The translations under genes and the position numbers were made by a program. From NCBI RefSeq assembly GCF_963677005.1, contig NZ_OY781616.1:3357001-3421000 (forward strand): a stretch of DNA of 64,000 bases, in the 5' to 3' direction. Source of the DNA: Maridesulfovibrio sp. Lineage in GTDB: Bacteria; Desulfobacterota; Desulfovibrionia; Desulfovibrionales; Desulfovibrionaceae. The notes beneath the pieces are model-generated. The model ran no database searches, was not told the origin of the DNA, and worked only from the letters and a program-made list of their open reading frames with translations. Numbering within the stretch: position 1 is the first letter of the stretch; each line of letters opens with the position of its first letter. This document shows, piece after piece, positions 8,147 to 16,934 of this stretch.

Positions 8147-10285
8147 TCAGGTTGCGTTTTCTTCGGACTGCGAAAGAGGATGAACCGCACACAATCCGCA
8201 TTTCAAAGGCTGTGCGCCTGAAATTGGATCGAAGTTATCGTTTCCGATAAGCATGTTGGCGTTGCTTTTGAAACAGCCGAACTCAGGTTCCTCCTGTTCC
8301 GGAAACCACCAGGCGTGCTCGGCATGGACCACACCCTTTTGCAGACGCTTATCAGGATGCAGCAGAAAACGCTGCTTCCCGTGGGGAGTGGTGACCTCAA
8401 CGGCCTGCCCTTCCTTCAGCCCAAGGGCCTCGGCATCCTCGGGATTCATATCCACCATGGGGTTGGGATGAAGTTTGCGCAGGCCCGGTACGTTGCGTCC
8501 TTCCGTGTGGAAGAACGGCTTCAACTTGCATCCGGTCATTAAAATGAACGGGTATTCATCAAGCAACTCTGGCGTGGAAACAGGAGAAAGAGGCGGTTCC
8601 GTGTACACGGGCATGGGGTCCAGCCCCATCTGAGCCATGACATTGGAAAAAAGTTCGAACTTGCCGCTCGGGGTGTGGAAGCCTTCTTCCTCGTATTTTC
8701 TGTACCGCATGTCACCGAACAGAATTTCCTTTTCGGTAAACTCGTCAAAAGTCATACCGGAAGGTTCGAGAATCCACTTCAGATATTCGTCCCAATCTTT
8801 CCAGGGAAAGGCTTCATCCATCCCCAACCTGTGTGCCATATCAAGCATTACGGCCCGGTCATCGCGAGTTTCACCGATCTGGGCCAGTTTCCTGCGCGAC
8901 AACACACACCATATCTTATGGTAATAGACGATATCATCCTGCTCCAGCCAGTGGGCGGTAGGAAGCACAAGGTCGGAAACGGCAGCCGTCGGCGTCATGA
9001 AAAAGTCGGAAGTCACCGTGAATTCCATATGATCACGAAGCGCACTGCGGACAATATCGCCACGCGTATGCGTCAGGATGGGGTTTGTACCTATCAGCCA
9101 GATGGCCTTCGGCTTATAAGGCTTGCCGTCCACACACGCCTGCCAGAAAGACGGCGGATGTGCGCCGGGACAAAGAGGGAAGGGGCTGATACACTTTTTC
9201 TTCTGTTCCGGTGAAAGGAATTGACCGCCCTGAATGGTCGGGTCAACCATAAGGGACTTGGCCCGAAGATTGGAAGGCGGAACCCAGCGAACCATGCCGC
9301 CGGGAACATCAATGGAACCGCACAAGGCCAGCAGCAGAAAAACCGCTCTTGCTGTTTGAAAGGCACAGACGCTTTCGTCTATTCCGTTGCCCCAGATAAG
9401 AGTTGAAGGACCGGTCCGGGCAAATGTCAGGGCCGCCTGTTCTATCATCTCGGCAGGTACACCCGTTACCTCCTGCGCCCATTTGGTCGAAAACTGTTGG
9501 ATATGAGCCCGTAATTCCTCAAACCCGGAACAATAATTTTCAACGAAATCCTTGTCGTAGGCTTCATTGACAATGACGGCATTAAGCATGCCCAGCATAA
9601 GCGCGCATTCCGATCCGGGGCGCAGTGCCAGATGAAAATCACTGCCCTCGCAGGCCCTTATGCGGCGGGGGTCAATAATTATTGTCTTCTCCGCCCCCTT
9701 AAGAGCCGAGGAGACCATTTTTCCGCAATAACCGCCCTCTCCGCCGGACTCCATTATGTTACTGCCGAAAACCATGACACAACGGGGCATAACCCCGGAA
9801 CGGCCGTATATATCCGGCTGCGGAAACCATCCCATGGTTATTCCGGCGCAGATATTTCTGGGAACATAGCAGTTGTGCGCGGGAGAAACATGATTCGGAG
9901 AACCGAGCGCATTGCAGAAACGGGGAGTGAATTCCGTATAGGGCCGTCCGGTTCCCTGAGCAATAGCAATATATTCGGGACCATGCTCCTCAATAATGCG
10001 TTTAAAATGCATTTCCATAAGATCAAGGGCTTCGTCCCACTCTATAGCCCGCCACGCTTTCTCTCCCCGGCCTTTTTCGCGCAGCATAGGCCGGGTTATC
10101 CTGTCCGGGTGATACAATGTATCGGCAGCAAGGGCTCCTTTCGGGCAGATGTACCCCTTGCTTGTAGGGCTGTCCTTATCGCCGGTTATCCGAACAATTT
10201 TCCCGGTTTCATCCTGATGAACAAGCACCTGGCACACACCATGGCACCCTCTGCAAGAAGATCTGGTAACTGTTGTCTTCGCCAT
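8147..10285 (-). CDS. Molybdopterin oxidoreductase (DMSO reductase superfamily), cytoplasmic
   Basis: This is a 712-residue protein. The start at 10285 is preferred over an upstream ATG at 10309 because AAGGAGAG lies 7 nt before it. The N-terminus has a 4Fe-4S binding pattern C-x2-C-x3-C (CRGCHGVC) and a fourth Cys in YICPKG. Molybdopterin-binding regions follow, including IIIDPRR, WLIGTNPILTHTRGD, FMTPTA and the C-terminal domain with AEALGLKEGQAVEVTTPHGK and HAWWFPEQE. The last part most resembles acetylene hydratase and related cytoplasmic members. A candidate Mo-ligating Cys lies in AHNCYVPRN. There is no Tat signal, which fits a cytoplasmic enzyme. The substrate cannot be told from sequence. 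It is cotranscribed with the FmdE/MoeA-like gene. Confidence 0.9.
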   Translation of the reverse strand: MAKTTVTRSSCRGCHGVCQVLVHQDETGKIVRITGDKDSPTSKGYICPKGALAADTLYHPDRITRPMLREKGRGEKAWRAIEWDEALDLMEMHFKRIIEEHGPEYIAIAQGTGRPYTEFTPRFCNALGSPNHVSPAHNCYVPRNICAGITMGWFPQPDIYGRSGVMPRCVMVFGSNIMESGGEGGYCGKMVSSALKGAEKTIIIDPRRIRACEGSDFHLALRPGSECALMLGMLNAVIVNEAYDKDFVENYCSGFEELRAHIQQFSTKWAQEVTGVPAEMIEQAALTFARTGPSTLIWGNGIDESVCAFQTARAVFLLLALCGSIDVPGGMVRWVPPSNLRAKSLMVDPTIQGGQFLSPEQKKKCISPFPLCPGAHPPSFWQACVDGKPYKPKAIWLIGTNPILTHTRGDIVRSALRDHMEFTVTSDFFMTPTAAVSDLVLPTAHWLEQDDIVYYHKIWCVLSRRKLAQIGETRDDRAVMLDMAHRLGMDEAFPWKDWDEYLKWILEPSGMTFDEFTEKEILFGDMRYRKYEEEGFHTPSGKFELFSNVMAQMGLDPMPVYTEPPLSPVSTPELLDEYPFILMTGCKLKPFFHTEGRNVPGLRKLHPNPMVDMNPEDAEALGLKEGQAVEVTTPHGKQRFLLHPDKRLQKGVVHAEHAWWFPEQEEPEFGCFKSNANMLIGNDNFDPISGAQPLKCGLCAVHPLSQSEENAT

Positions 10286-10740
10286 GTCTCTCTCCTTCTT
10301 CCGCAGCATTCGCCTGCGATTACTCCGTCAATGACGGCCGGTAAGGCTGTCGTCGACATCAAACATTATTGGCGGATCTGATTCGGCCTTCAACTTTACG
10401 CGAAACACAAATTCTGATTAAATTAATAACTGTGTCTGTTTCTCCCAATCGTATCCACGGATGGTATCCAGCAAAATTTAAATCCATACCCAATCCATAC
10501 CATATTTTTTAAAAGAATAATCGCTACAAAAAGAAATCTCTTTTCTACAAATGAGTATAATCATGCATCAGCTATCACCTTCTGCTGCAATACAGTTAAG
10601 TACATACGTTTGCATCGCTGCGTTTTTGTTGCAGCACAAGCAACAAAATTATAACATTGAAGACATAATTTAAGAACGAAGAGATTCTCGCAGCACAAGC
10701 CGCTCTTTGCTGCACGTTAAACATCCAATCCTTTAGACAG
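10286..10740. promoter_or_regulatory. Non-coding upstream region of the molybdo-enzyme operon, with inverted and direct repeats
   Basis: No gene is evident. TTTTGTTGC (10624-10632) and GCAACAAAA (10640-10648) form a perfect 9-bp inverted repeat. The loop contains CAGCACAAGC, which begins at 10632 and recurs at 10691-10700. Repeated TGCTGC/GCAGCA words suggest a regulator binding region. No -24/-12 element with GG-N10-GC spacing was found for the operon. Confidence 0.4.
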
Positions 10741-10790
10741 AGAAAAGCCGCTCCTGTATCAGACGATATTTCAGTCCAACAGAAGCGGCT
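10741..10790 (-). terminator. Rho-independent terminator of the lipase gene
   Basis: AGCCGCT (10746-10752) pairs with AGCGGCT (10784-10790), extended by CTGT/ACAG. On the minus strand the stem is followed by TTTTCT. It lies about 80 nt beyond the lipase stop codon, past a second small CTCCGG/CCGGAG stem near 10840-10857. Confidence 0.6.
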
Positions 10791-10869
10791 ATAACTGCCG
10801 ACCTGATGTATCCGGCAGAACTCTTTAGTGTTCGGTCTCCGGCTTTATTCCCGGAGCACAGACAACACT

Positions 10870-11913
10870 TCAGCTGATTCTCTTCAAAGCATAAGCCCCC
10901 AATTTCTGGCAATACCCGGTCATGCTGTGGTCGGCCAAAGCCGCTTTACCCATTGTCGCCACCATACGGGGAACGACGATTTGGAGTCCTGATTTGAAAA
11001 TACTGGGGCTCATATACACTTGAACCTTGTCCGGTTCAGAACTGGCAGAAAGCATGACCAGATTGCCGTAATGAGTAAATCCTTCAAAATGCTTCCGGAT
11101 CATCTCTGAAATCCATTTTGTCCCGTTAAGCGGAATCAACCGTATTACAGAGAGAAAAATCGACATCCCGGCTCCAAAGGGAAGTCTGGCAACTCCATCT
11201 GCAGCATTCACAACCCGGTAGACCGGCGTCTTGATTTTCTTGAAAAAATTATCATCTCCAACTCTTGGGCCTCCGAAGGTATAGGTCGCGCCGACACTGT
11301 CACTGCCGAGATAGCGGGTTGCAACCAATGCTAATGCCCCGCCGAGAGAATGCCCTGTTATGTACACAGGCAGTCCGTCTGCTTTCTTGATATCCTCATT
11401 GAGTAGATCCGCAACCTTTTCATACGCCTTCAAAAAACCGTTATGCACTCTACCGCCGTCAGGAGCATCGACCAGATTAGCTTTGATATCCGACTTCAAG
11501 TCGGCAATAGAGTTAGGCTCGGTGCCACGGAAAACAATCACAAACATTCCGGCAAAACCAAATTCTGGATTAGGTGGAATTTTCACGATCATGGCTTCCG
11601 TTCCACCTACCGAATATGACTTAACAAGTTCGTACTGATTGCGTTTAAGGATTATTTCGGTGTGGCTTTCCTGAGTTTCATTCAGGCTTGCTGCCGTTTC
11701 CGAAATAATGGAGAGCAATTCAGACTTCTTCGCATCACATTTTATCGCCGTAACCAACCTGTTCATCAGCTCTTCAAGCTCCTGCTCATTGGGCAGTCGC
11801 TCGTAAACCAGACGGGAAAGCTCGGCCATGATCCATGCAGTTCTGTCGGAATAAGCCGCACGTTTGACAGGCGGAGCTACCATCAACTGATTATGTTTAA
11901 AAAAAGCATTCAT
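10870..11913 (-). CDS. Class 3 (alpha/beta-hydrolase) lipase
   Basis: This is a 347-residue protein starting at ATG 11913, which has AAGGAG 8 nt upstream; a longer frame to 11991 lacks such a site. Family landmarks are the FRGTE oxyanion-loop stretch (about residue 128), the nucleophile elbow GHSLGG with Ser189, TFGGPRVGD, a likely catalytic Asp in VNAADGVARLPF (about 239) and a His in FTHYGNL. These mark a lipase_3 fold hydrolase acting on glycerides or related esters. No classical signal peptide is seen, so it may be cytoplasmic or exported by another route. It stands alone, divergent from the LPP20-like gene. Confidence 0.88.
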   Translation of the reverse strand: MNAFFKHNQLMVAPPVKRAAYSDRTAWIMAELSRLVYERLPNEQELEELMNRLVTAIKCDAKKSELLSIISETAASLNETQESHTEIILKRNQYELVKSYSVGGTEAMIVKIPPNPEFGFAGMFVIVFRGTEPNSIADLKSDIKANLVDAPDGGRVHNGFLKAYEKVADLLNEDIKKADGLPVYITGHSLGGALALVATRYLGSDSVGATYTFGGPRVGDDNFFKKIKTPVYRVVNAADGVARLPFGAGMSIFLSVIRLIPLNGTKWISEMIRKHFEGFTHYGNLVMLSASSEPDKVQVYMSPSIFKSGLQIVVPRMVATMGKAALADHSMTGYCQKLGAYALKRIS

Positions 11914-12391
11914 AACTATACTCCTTGCTTGCTGCACGTATAAGAGTTCCGACTTGGATTGACATTGCCTCTTGGGACAGAAGAGAACCAATGCTGACCA
12001 ATCAGCAAACCGAACACTGTGTCCAAGGTGATTCCTGAAGCGATTTTCAGCTAGAAAAACAAAAAATACGAGATAATATCAAAACAGGCTTTCCTTCGCA
12101 CCAAAAGCAGACCGCTACATATGGAAACAATCATACAAATAATATTAATTTACCACAAATAATTTATAAACAGAATAAGCTTAAAATGACAAGCTGACAG
12201 CAACTCAGGAAAAACCTTCTGCAATCCGCAAAGCTATCTCCGGATGAAGACTTCCGGGACTCATCTCCATGCAGTTACAGCTGATTTCTATTGCACATAT
12301 AATTTTGTTGCTTGATTGCGAGCAATTCCCGCGATACTGAATATAGTTAATTTCAACCGGGAATTTACACATACAGAAATGAGAGCGAACA
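11914..12391. other. Non-coding divergent intergenic region
   Basis: This 478-nt stretch separates the divergent lipase and LPP20-like genes. It is AT-rich in the middle (about 12050-12190). I see no convincing reading frame, RNA gene or clear palindrome; it presumably holds both promoters. Confidence 0.4.
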
Positions 12392-12841
12392 ATGAAATTT
12401 ACACACTATGTCAGCATTATCCTGTTGCTGTTAATTGTCCTGCCCGCATGCAAGAAGAACACTGTTCCTCCGGAGCAGGAATTCAAAACATCCTACACTG
12501 AAATTTCCAGCAAAGAGCAAGCCTTCTACAAAGGCTATTTCCAGACAGTTGGACGCGGACACGGAGATTCAGAATCCATGGCCTTGCTGGCTGCAAGGGC
12601 TGTCGCGCAGGCTCGGATGGTCGAAATAGTGGAAGGCATCGAGGTAAAACGAAATACACTGGTGAAGGAAGGCAAGGTTCATGGGGATATCATAGAAACC
12701 AGCGCCAAGGGATTTGTAAAATTCTCCTCAATATGTGGAGAACAGTACAACCCGGAAACCGGCAATGCGGAAGTATGCCTGCGTCTGCCACTCAAAACCG
12801 GCGGTCTGGGCGACCTGGTTGAAGACCTGATAGAAAAGTAA
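12392..12841 (+). CDS. LPP20-like lipoprotein
   Basis: This is a 149-residue protein with a lipoprotein signal (lipobox LPAC, acylated Cys20). The body has the LPP20-type layout: a conserved stretch of small helices with LLAARAVAQARMVEIVEGIEV, which resembles the A-xx-AR-A-xx-dA-xx-l-xx-I pattern of the family named after Helicobacter Lpp20. Such proteins sit at the inner face of the outer membrane; their role is poorly known. It lies 14 nt upstream of the next gene, which has the same N-terminal type of domain plus DUF4384, so the two form an operon. The tandem caspase-like lipoproteins lie just beyond, on the opposite strand. Confidence 0.75.
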   Translation: MKFTHYVSIILLLLIVLPACKKNTVPPEQEFKTSYTEISSKEQAFYKGYFQTVGRGHGDSESMALLAARAVAQARMVEIVEGIEVKRNTLVKEGKVHGDIIETSAKGFVKFSSICGEQYNPETGNAEVCLRLPLKTGGLGDLVEDLIEK

Positions 12842-12855
12842 AGTCCGGGGAAAGA

Positions 12856-13743
12856 ATGAAAAAAGAGATTCTTCTGATAATCCCATGCTTGTTAATGCTG
12901 CTTGGCAGTGCCTATGCCGAGGGAGAAAAACAGATTTCAAAGCCTTCGGTACTGATTGAGGCCGAAGGCATGGCCTGTCTCGGACTTGACCGCACCCGCA
13001 CCCAGGTCCGCCAAATGGCACTTGACGATGCCAAACGGACCGCCACCGAACAGGTCAGCACCTATGTCTCAAGGGAAACCAGTGTGGACAAAGGCATGGT
13101 CAGCAAGGATCTGATCGATGTCTATTCGCAGGCCACAGTAAGGGTGCTTGAAGAGCTTGAAAAAGGATGGACCCAGTCCAAGGACAAAGGCGGTTTCCTT
13201 GACCAATGCTACAAGATTAAAATCAAGGCCGAAATTATTCCCGCAGATCCTTCAACAGGAAAATCCATTCATGAGCAGAGTATCAACAACCCCCGTGCGC
13301 CGCTTACAGTTGAACTGTGGACCGACAGGGACGTTTACAAGCCCGGCGACTTCATGAAATTTTACTTCAGGGGCAACAAGCCTTTCTACGCCCGTGCAGT
13401 ATACAAGGATGCCGAGGGCAATCTCATAGAGGTAACTCCCTCAAACCAGGCCAGATACTATAAGGGCGGGGTTGTCTATGAAATTCCGGGGAACAATGAC
13501 AACTTTACCTTGCAGATCACCCCTCCGCTGGGCAGGGAAAAGTTGATTCTCTACACTTCCACAAGTCCCATGACCGGATATCAGGGCCAAAGATCCGGAA
13601 GTTTTCTGGTCATAGACCAAAGCGGGGGCGATCTCGGGGCAAAGACTCGCGGACTTGCAGTGCTCAAGGGCAACAAATCCCGAAAAGAAGCGGCAAAAGC
13701 AGAATTCGCCGAAGCACAGGTTGATGTGCAGGTTAGCAATTAA
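12856..13743 (+). CDS. Exported LPP20-like / DUF4384 protein
   Basis: This is a 295-residue protein with a signal peptide cleaved near AYA-EGE (residue 21). Residues about 35-130 resemble LPP20 (VLIEAEGMACLG, ALDDAKRTATEQVSTYVS). Residues about 150-250 match DUF4384: LTVELWTDRDVYKPGDFMKF, YKDAEGNLIEVTPSN, VVYEIPGNNDNFTL, and PLGREKLILYTS. DUF4384 domains are commonly found fused to, or encoded beside, caspase-like peptidases or protein kinases, which fits the tandem caspase genes converging on this one. I infer a periplasmic substrate, adaptor or regulator of those proteins. The start has GGGGAAAG upstream. Confidence 0.82.
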   Translation: MKKEILLIIPCLLMLLGSAYAEGEKQISKPSVLIEAEGMACLGLDRTRTQVRQMALDDAKRTATEQVSTYVSRETSVDKGMVSKDLIDVYSQATVRVLEELEKGWTQSKDKGGFLDQCYKIKIKAEIIPADPSTGKSIHEQSINNPRAPLTVELWTDRDVYKPGDFMKFYFRGNKPFYARAVYKDAEGNLIEVTPSNQARYYKGGVVYEIPGNNDNFTLQITPPLGREKLILYTSTSPMTGYQGQRSGSFLVIDQSGGDLGAKTRGLAVLKGNKSRKEAAKAEFAEAQVDVQVSN

Positions 13744-13807
13744 ACCGTCCTGATTGAAAAAGCCCCATTCCGTGACGCCTTCAATCCGTGAACCTAATCT
13801 TTCAAGG

Positions 13808-15079
13808 CTACTTCTTTTCAGGCTCTTCCCTGAAATAAAATGAGCCGAGCAGCGAGGAAGATTCCCATGGAATCTGTTTTCCTCCGGTTTCTTTGATAAC
13901 GTCAGTCCTTGTGCGTATAAACACGGTGTTGATGTCTATATCAGGTGTCATCATGTGCCGGAGCAGATATTTGGTATAGATTCCGTGATCTCCGTCCCCG
14001 TCTGCAGCCACATGGCCGGGGGCAGTTGAATAGGCCAGAATGGCACCTGCAGGAGCATCCATACGCGCAAGACCACGCGTACCGGACCTGAAACTTCTGG
14101 CAAAAGGATCGTTGCGACAGGCATCGAGAATCACGATATTCATGGAATTCCCGGCATCTTCCATCTTGCTCAGGACTCTTGCGACATTCATGGCTTCATA
14201 TTTCAGATCCGACTCGGAATTGATGGAAGCATCCACCGGCACCAGATAATTTTCCCCATTAACCTGAACCCCGTGCCCGGCGTAATAAAACAACCCGATC
14301 CCGCCTCCGGACAGGGACTCATAAAAACTGGTCATAAGGGAATCCATTTCCCGCAGGCTCACATCATTTTTACGGATTACGCTGAAACCGAGCTTGCGCA
14401 GGGAGTCGGCCACATCGGCGGCATCGTTGGCCGGATTCTTCAGCGGGCTGTTCTTATATGCACCATTACCGATAACAAGTGCTGTTCGCCTGCCGCGCAC
14501 TCGCATGAGTTCCTTGCAAGCCGGAACCGGCTTTTCTAGAACCGGCATTTTCACAGGCTGTACTGCCACGTCCTTTTTAAAAACAGCCAGATGTTTGGTC
14601 TCGGCGTAATCGGTATTCAACAAAGCGAAAATCTGCGGGGTGTTTTCCCCAATCATGCTTGAAATTTTGGAAATGGAAGCGGATTGGATCAGGCTGTCTC
14701 CGGAATACAATCCCATATAGACAATCCTGCCCGTCCTTACTGACCGGACAGCCAAGGCAACATCAACCATGTTGTCAAAAGAATCCCAGACCTTCCTTAC
14801 CTTGCTCTGCACCAGATAATCGGCCTCATCCCTTGAGGCAACAAGGTCTGCACCTGCTGAAAGGAGAGCATTGCGAGTGGCGGCGGTAATTTTTTCGCCT
14901 TCTATCCTGGATTTCAGACTGGCCGGAACTGCGGCATCTGCAATGTAAAGCTTGACCGACCCGGCATTGGCTGCATCCTGATCAAGCAGCTTTGTGGAAG
15001 GCCCTATATTTTTTGAACTTCCGCACGCACTGAGCAGACAAAGAAGCAGGATCGGAAACAGAACTGACAATCTTCTCAT
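13808..15079 (-). CDS. Caspase-like (peptidase C14) lipoprotein, second of pair
   Basis: This is a 423-residue protein. The lipoprotein signal has lipobox LLSAC (Cys19). Residues about 30-160 are an N-terminal envelope domain of unknown type. Residues about 197-415 form a caspase/metacaspase-type p20 domain: RTALVIGNGAYK, then the catalytic His269 in YYAGHG and Cys321 in ILDACRNDP, with NGENYLVPVDA and AILAYSTAPG between and after. The His-Cys dyad is intact. The ATG at 15079 follows GGAGGAG. It lies 27 nt downstream of a paralogue on the same strand. A lipid-anchored, periplasmic protease is expected; substrates may be the converging LPP20/DUF4384 proteins (inference). Confidence 0.88.
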   Translation of the reverse strand: MRRLSVLFPILLLCLLSACGSSKNIGPSTKLLDQDAANAGSVKLYIADAAVPASLKSRIEGEKITAATRNALLSAGADLVASRDEADYLVQSKVRKVWDSFDNMVDVALAVRSVRTGRIVYMGLYSGDSLIQSASISKISSMIGENTPQIFALLNTDYAETKHLAVFKKDVAVQPVKMPVLEKPVPACKELMRVRGRRTALVIGNGAYKNSPLKNPANDAADVADSLRKLGFSVIRKNDVSLREMDSLMTSFYESLSGGGIGLFYYAGHGVQVNGENYLVPVDASINSESDLKYEAMNVARVLSKMEDAGNSMNIVILDACRNDPFARSFRSGTRGLARMDAPAGAILAYSTAPGHVAADGDGDHGIYTKYLLRHMMTPDIDINTVFIRTRTDVIKETGGKQIPWESSSLLGSFYFREEPEKK

Positions 15080-15106
15080 TACAAACTCCTCCCCAGCTTC
15101 CTGAAA

Positions 15107-16408
15107 TTACTTTTTCTGCCCTTCGGGGTTTCTGAAATAAAATTTCCCGGTCAGAGACGAAGATTCCCACGGGACCTGTTTCCCAGCAGTTTCTTTAAGC
15201 ACCTCCGAACGGGTGGCAATAAAAATACTGTTCAGGTCCAACCCCGGAATGTCCATATTTTTAATAAGATGTTTGGTATAGACCCCGTTATCCCCGTTTC
15301 CGTCAGAGGAGACACTTCCGGGGGCGGTGGAATAAGCGATGATGGCCCCCTGCGGTGCATCCATGCGGTTGAAACCTGCCATTCCGCTGCCAAGACCGCG
15401 GGTAAGAGGATTGTTGCGGCAGGCATCGAGGATAATGATATTGGTCGGGTTGCCAGCATCTTCCATCTTACCAAGCACCCTCCCGGCATTAAGGCATTTG
15501 TAGCGCACATCGGATCTGGTCCTGATCACGGCATCTACCGGGACAAGATAATTCTCTCCATCCACCTGCAACCCATGCCCCGCATAATAAAACAATCCCA
15601 CGCCCTTGTTCTCAGCCAGCTTACCATAGAAAAGATCAATGGAACGGTCAAAATCACTTAGGGAAACGTCAAGCCTGAGATCAACTTCAAAACCAAGTTT
15701 GCTGAGCATTGCTGCCATGGCCCGTGCATCATTTGCCGGATTGAGCAAAGGGACACTTTTGTACCGAGCATTACCCACAACAAGTGCGTAGCGATTTCCT
15801 CTCGCTACATCCGGAAGAATATCGGGAGGTGTTCTGCTCGCAACCATGGATGAAGATTCAGTTGACGACCATTTAGCATCTATCTCCATCACAGAAGCCG
15901 TAAAAGACTCAAAAAGATTTCCGCCTCCCGTTACAGTCTCATTAACTTTTTCATCAGCACCGGCGCTGTTGCGCATTCTCCGTTCGCTCTGGACCGTGCT
16001 GTCCAGATCAATGTATAGCAACCGTTGGGTGGGGTCCAATTGGATAAAATCCGGACTCTCACCTTCACGTATTTCAATCTTTGAAAAATAGCCTTTTCTC
16101 TTCAAGGCCTCGGCGTATCCGTACACCCATTCCTTATAAAAGCTCACATAATAGGACACTGCACCGTCTTGCATATCACTATAAAGTGAAGCCAGTTCTG
16201 CATCCGAAGGAATCAGAACAATTATTTCATTAGCTGTTCGTTTTTCAGACAAGCTTACTCCTGCAAGCCTTGTCGAGATGTCCTGCTTAACTGCAGCCAA
16301 AGCCGCATCATAGGATTCATACTTTACGCCGTTATAAGAAGCCTTCCAGCATGCGGAAGGTCCCAAGATCAGAATAAGAACGACAAGCAGCCGATTAAAT
16401 ATATTCAT
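15107..16408 (-). CDS. Caspase-like (peptidase C14) lipoprotein, first of pair
   Basis: This is a 433-residue protein starting at ATG 16408; a frame ten codons longer lacks a better site. Lipobox LGPSAC gives acylated Cys20. The N-terminal 190 residues differ from the second caspase and have no family I recognise. The caspase-like domain (about 205-425) has YALVVGNARYK, His279 in FYYAGHG and Cys330 in IILDACRNNP, so both catalytic residues are present. The C-terminal half is closely similar to the downstream paralogue, including the shared ending KQ-PWESSSL-G-FYFR, pointing to a tandem duplication with divergent sensor or anchor parts. Confidence 0.88.
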   Translation of the reverse strand: MNIFNRLLVVLILILGPSACWKASYNGVKYESYDAALAAVKQDISTRLAGVSLSEKRTANEIIVLIPSDAELASLYSDMQDGAVSYYVSFYKEWVYGYAEALKRKGYFSKIEIREGESPDFIQLDPTQRLLYIDLDSTVQSERRMRNSAGADEKVNETVTGGGNLFESFTASVMEIDAKWSSTESSSMVASRTPPDILPDVARGNRYALVVGNARYKSVPLLNPANDARAMAAMLSKLGFEVDLRLDVSLSDFDRSIDLFYGKLAENKGVGLFYYAGHGLQVDGENYLVPVDAVIRTRSDVRYKCLNAGRVLGKMEDAGNPTNIIILDACRNNPLTRGLGSGMAGFNRMDAPQGAIIAYSTAPGSVSSDGNGDNGVYTKHLIKNMDIPGLDLNSIFIATRSEVLKETAGKQVPWESSSLTGKFYFRNPEGQKK

Positions 16409-16461
16409 GGCATTTCCCTGTGCAGAAATCGTGTACATAGATCAAGACATCATATGCATCA

Positions 16462-16650
16462 CTACCGAGCCCCGGTCAACTGGAACGCAGCCCGGTAATA
16501 CGGATGCCCGAACCGATTATTCCTGACTTCAAGCTGAGCCTTGCGCAGAGCATCAAGCTTGCCCACCCCTGAATACGGATTGGAATACATATTTTCCATC
16601 AGTTTGGCGGTGGCAAGACTCTTGTGGGGCTCGCCGCATGTGTCACTTTG
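16462..16650 (-). pseudogene. Remnant of a CHAT-domain (caspase-related) protein
   Basis: Between the caspase gene and the metallophosphatase, the minus strand has an open frame of 62 codons with no plausible start, bounded upstream by a stop at 16651-16653. Its translation ends with KLDALRKAQLEVRNN then GHPYYRAAFQLTG. This matches the C-terminal end of CHAT domains (caspase HetF associated with TPRs), where a kaeALR-AQ helix and HPYYWA-F-L-G are typical. The rest of such a protein is missing, so I read it as a decayed gene. The location beside two caspase-fold genes supports the assignment. Confidence 0.5.
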
Positions 16651-16934
16651 TTATTTTTGTAATTATTATCTTGCAGCTAATTACGCGTTGAGATAGTTTG
16701 CATGCGGTTCTTTTTCTCTTGATTTTTTGCTGCGCCAAAGCAGAAGAATATCAATAATTTTCAAATAAATATTTTATTACAACTGTTGATGATTGTTTAA
16801 ACGGAATGATCAATTTGGAAAGTCGGGGACTAAAATGCATGACGGCAGTCAGCCACGGTATTGACGAGATCTCAGACATAAAAAACAATAAAAAGGATGA
16901 ACGGCGGTCTCCAGGCTGCCGTAACTGAGCCGGT
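16651..16934. other. Non-coding stretch upstream of metallophosphatase
   Basis: This is AT-rich non-coding DNA between the CHAT remnant and the metallophosphatase gene. No reading frame or clear signal was seen; it presumably carries the metallophosphatase promoter. Confidence 0.35.

Noticed and set aside
10310..10700. Possible molybdenum-cofactor riboswitch upstream of the molybdo-enzyme operon
   Set aside because: The conserved Moco aptamer features could not be found; only simple repeats are present.
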